Made by a program: the position numbers and the translations under genes. Positions 20,302 through 22,700 of a DNA stretch of 22,700 nt are shown in pieces; the stretch's first letter is position 1; each line of letters begins with the position of its first letter. The stretch spans positions 1 to 22,700 of the forward strand of contig SIBR01000054.1 in NCBI GenBank assembly GCA_009695065.1, read 5' to 3'. Below the pieces are notes generated by a model that had not been told where the DNA came from, made no database searches, and worked only from the letters and a program-made list of their open reading frames with translations. The DNA comes from Opitutus sp. GTDB lineage: Bacteria > Verrucomicrobiota > Verrucomicrobiae > Opitutales > Opitutaceae.

Positions 20302-22700
20302 AAAATATCCGGCGTGGTATGGACGGTGAGGCCCGTCAGATCCTTGCGTTCGGGAGCGAACCAACTCCACGCATAGCCAAGGGCCATGCAGGAGCTCATC
20401 CCCGTGAACATATAGGTGAGCAGATGTAGAGACGTGTGACGGCCGACAAAATACTGCACGGCCACGCTGCCCAACAGTCCCGCCAGCGCGCCCGCGGCAC
20501 TGGTGCGGGTCGTCAGCATCCCCAGCAGGAACAACCCCCCGAGGCCGCCGCCAAACAGCCCCACGATGCTGAGCGTCTGGTCGAAAAGAGATTTGTTCGA
20601 CAGCTGTGACAATACCAGGGCGAGGCCGGTGGCGAAAATCCCAATGGCCGCCGTCAGAATCTTGCCCAGGCGCACCGCGGTGGCGTCGTTCGGCGCGCGG
20701 GCAAAGCGGCGGTAGAAATCCGTCACGATCACCGTGCTCGTGCTGTTCAGCGCGCCGGCGAGGCTCGACATCGCCGCGGCGATCAGCGCCACGATCAAAA
20801 AGCCGGTCACGCCCACCGGTAGCTCAAAGACGATGTACCAGGGAAAGACCGCGTCCGGCTTGTCCATGGTGAGATCCAGCCGGCCCGGATGCTCGCGGTA
20901 AAACAGGAAGAGTCCTGTGCCGAGCAGGAGAAACAGCCACGAAACGGCGGTGCCAATCAAAGCGGAAGACCAAATCGTGCGCTGCGCCGCCGCCTCGTCC
21001 TTGGTACTGATGAACCGCTGGATGATCGTTTGGTTGGCGACGTAGCTCTTCAGCCCGTCGGTAATCCAAAAAAGGATGAACACCCAGAGGGTATCCCGCG
21101 TGAAGTCCCAGCTCAGATCCACCACCCGCAGCTTGCCGTCGTGCCACGCCTCCGCCAAGGAGCTGGAAAAATTTCCGGCGAGGTGTCCGAACACGAAGAC
21201 CAGGGCGACCAGCAGTCCGCCAATCTTGACCAGCATCTGAAACACGTCCGCCCAGACGATGCCCTCGAGGCCGCCGAGCATGGTATAAAGGGTCACGATC
21301 AGCCCGATCACTCCAATCGTCAGCGGCAGGTCGAACTTCGCCACGGCGTAGAGGGCGATCGCCGGAACGAGGATCAGGACCCCAATGCGCGACAGCTCAT
21401 ACAGCAGGTAGTTGAGGCTGCCGAGCGTGCGGACAAGCGGGCTGAAGCGTTTCTCGAGGTACTCATAGCCGCTCGTGACGTTGAGCCGCACGAAGAACTT
21501 CACGAAGTAGCGGCTCATAATGAACGCCCCCACCACGTTGGTCAGCGGGACAAAAGAATACTGCCAGTTCGTCGCGAACGACTTTGCGGGAATTGAGATG
21601 AACGACGTCGCGCTCAGCCGGGTCGCCACCACGCTCAGGCCGGCGGCCAGCCAGGGCACACGACGGCCCCCCCGGAAGTAACGATCGCTCGACTTGGTCT
21701 TGTGGGTCCAGGCAATCGCAAAGAGCGTCGCGAAAAACAGCGCGAACACCGTGTAGTCCAGGACATGCAATCCACCGGTGCGCGCGGTGGCAGTGAGGGT
21801 TACCAGGCGGACGTCGCCGCCCGCGCCAACGGTGAGCGCCAGGATCCGCGGGCCGTCCGCGACAGCGGCGGCGAGCGCGCCCGTCAACTCCCAGGGCAGC
21901 GGATCGCTCCAGGCTCCCGTCGTCGTATTGAAGGCCCGAAGTTGTTCGACGCCTTGCGGGAGGCGTACGCCGACCATGACATGGGTGACGCCAGCTGGAA
22001 CGACAAGGAAAACACCGACGGTTTCGCGGAGGGCTCGATGGCGCTCCCAAACTCGGCGGCTGAATTCGTACGACGCCACCGCTCCGTTCACGGCATCGAA
22101 CACGTAGACGCGAGGCCGTTCGCCGTCGCTCTGCACGGCCAGCGCGCCGACGCGACCGATCGCTGGATCGATTTCACCCAGCTCCGTCCACGCCGTGGCG
22201 GTGGGGTTCGCCCGCAATGGAATTCTGAAGAGCCGGGCGACTTGGCGGGCATCCGCCGCGGCGACATAGAGCGTCTCCCGCTGGGTTGCACCCGCCACGG
22301 CCTGAAAGCCGTCCGGCAACGCCGGCAGGTTGGCGCGGATAAATTTGCCATTGGGGTCCGGTCGCAACCAGGCGGCAGCCGCGGCCGCGCCCGGCTCAGG
22401 GCGGAAGAACCAGACGGTTCCCTCCTTGCCGGAGACCACGAAATCGACCTCGCCGCCCAGCGGCTCCGCCTGCGCCGCCCGCCAGGCTCCGCCGGCGGCC
22501 GCGTCGCGGGTCAGGAGAGCGCTGCCACCAACGCGGGCTGCCGCAAACACCGCGCCGCCCGCGATGCCCCAACGCGTGTCGTGCGCCGACATCTCTGACG
22601 GCGGGGAAAGACCCACGCTCTGCTGCTGGAGTGAATTGGCCAGCGAGTGCGCCGTCGATCGCATGCACCCTCCGCCGGCCAGGGTCAGCAGGCTGCCGAA
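20298..22700 (-). CDS. Beta-propeller / Na+:solute symporter (SSS) fusion, 5' end outside window
   Basis: Inner-membrane secondary transporter with an extracytoplasmic N-terminal domain; 800 residues lie in the window. An ATG exists at 22664, but the frame stays open to the right edge and reads FGSLLTLAGGGC just before it, so the true start is probably outside. The first 300 residues are a repeat-rich, Gly/Ala-rich propeller-like domain, plausibly the kelch-type NanM/YjhT (sialic acid mutarotase-like) domain known to be fused to SSS transporters; individual blades are poorly conserved and this call is tentative. From VLDYTVFALFFATLFAIAW onward it is a standard SSS transporter with about 13 membrane segments: LSVVATRLSATSFISIPA, SGYEYLEKRF, YTMLGGLEGIVWADVFQM, and SSLAGALNSTSTVIVTDFYRRF with the Na+-site serines and threonines. 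It leads the operon with FAD oxidoreductase and regulator. Confidence 0.88.
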   Translation of the reverse strand, partial: FGSLLTLAGGGCMRSTAHSLANSLQQQSVGLSPPSEMSAHDTRWGIAGGAVFAAARVGGSALLTRDAAAGGAWRAAQAEPLGGEVDFVVSGKEGTVWFFRPEPGAAAAAAWLRPDPNGKFIRANLPALPDGFQAVAGATQRETLYVAAADARQVARLFRIPLRANPTATAWTELGEIDPAIGRVGALAVQSDGERPRVYVFDAVNGAVASYEFSRRVWERHRALRETVGVFLVVPAGVTHVMVGVRLPQGVEQLRAFNTTTGAWSDPLPWELTGALAAAVADGPRILALTVGAGGDVRLVTLTATARTGGLHVLDYTVFALFFATLFAIAWTHKTKSSDRYFRGGRRVPWLAAGLSVVATRLSATSFISIPAKSFATNWQYSFVPLTNVVGAFIMSRYFVKFFVRLNVTSGYEYLEKRFSPLVRTLGSLNYLLYELSRIGVLILVPAIALYAVAKFDLPLTIGVIGLIVTLYTMLGGLEGIVWADVFQMLVKIGGLLVALVFVFGHLAGNFSSSLAEAWHDGKLRVVDLSWDFTRDTLWVFILFWITDGLKSYVANQTIIQRFISTKDEAAAQRTIWSSALIGTAVSWLFLLLGTGLFLFYREHPGRLDLTMDKPDAVFPWYIVFELPVGVTGFLIVALIAAAMSSLAGALNSTSTVIVTDFYRRFARAPNDATAVRLGKILTAAIGIFATGLALVLSQLSNKSLFDQTLSIVGLFGGGLGGLFLLGMLTTRTSAAGALAGLLGSVAVQYFVGRHTSLHLLTYMFTGMSSCMALGYAWSWFAPERKDLTGLTVHTTPDIL

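Overview
The window is about 22.7 kb of GC-rich bacterial DNA packed with carbohydrate catabolism genes. The best guess for the host is a verrucomicrobium of the Opitutaceae type. This rests on the style of the TonB-dependent receptor (a TLAPFEV segment before the plug, C-terminal YTF), the hybrid GntR/LacI regulator, two FAD-dependent oxidoreductases of the large environmental type, a propeller-SSS symporter fusion, and an intergenic palindrome whose translation (VVPPSGG...RLKAEL) I recall from verrucomicrobial proteomes. No rRNA, tRNA, CRISPR array, phage gene or transposase was seen.

Layout. (1) 1-4844, plus strand: the tail of an unidentified protein, then a TonB-dependent receptor (360-2654), a Gfo/Idh/MocA oxidoreductase (2671-3717) and a GH88 unsaturated glucuronyl hydrolase (3720-4844), the last three tightly spaced. 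(2) 4836-5884, minus: an Ldh2-type malate/lactate dehydrogenase broken by one missing base, divergent from a second Gfo/Idh/MocA oxidoreductase (6010-7047, plus), which is followed by a clear intrinsic terminator and a GTAG-type REP palindrome. (3) 16386-7190, minus: a long operon of SASA esterase, FAD oxidoreductase, remnant of a DapA/NanA-family gene, mandelate-racemase-like dehydratase, sialidase-like BNR protein, SGNH hydrolase, second sialidase-like BNR protein and a SnoaL-BNR fusion. Three junctions are 4-base start/stop overlaps (GTGA or ATGA). (4) 16512-17378, plus: an HpcH/HpaI aldolase, then an inverted REP pair. (5) 22700-17562, minus: propeller-SSS symporter (5' end outside the window), FAD oxidoreductase and GntR/LacI regulator.

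How the parts may work together (inference): glycan fragments enter through the TonB receptor. Exported BNR hydrolases and SASA/SGNH esterases trim and deacylate them, GH88 removes an unsaturated uronic acid, and the symporter imports the monosaccharide. Inside the cell, Gfo/Idh, FAD and Ldh2 oxidoreductases, the acid-sugar dehydratase and the HpcH/HpaI aldolase resemble a non-phosphorylative route (sugar to aldonate to 2-keto-3-deoxy acid to pyruvate plus an aldehyde). The real substrate is not determined. The sialic-acid reading suggested by the BNR and SASA families is weakened because both BNR paralogues lack the RIP-motif arginine.

The most interesting signal is decay inside an otherwise coherent locus. 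I see three separate lesions: a 1-base frameshift in the Ldh2 gene; both ends of a DapA/NanA-family gene with its middle missing, lying exactly in the operon slot between the FAD oxidoreductase and the dehydratase; and the orphan C-terminus of an unknown gene still coupled by GTGA to the SASA esterase, where the aldolase now begins. They could be real rearrangements or assembly errors; read mapping would settle it. Every gene-free stretch is shorter than about 200 bases.
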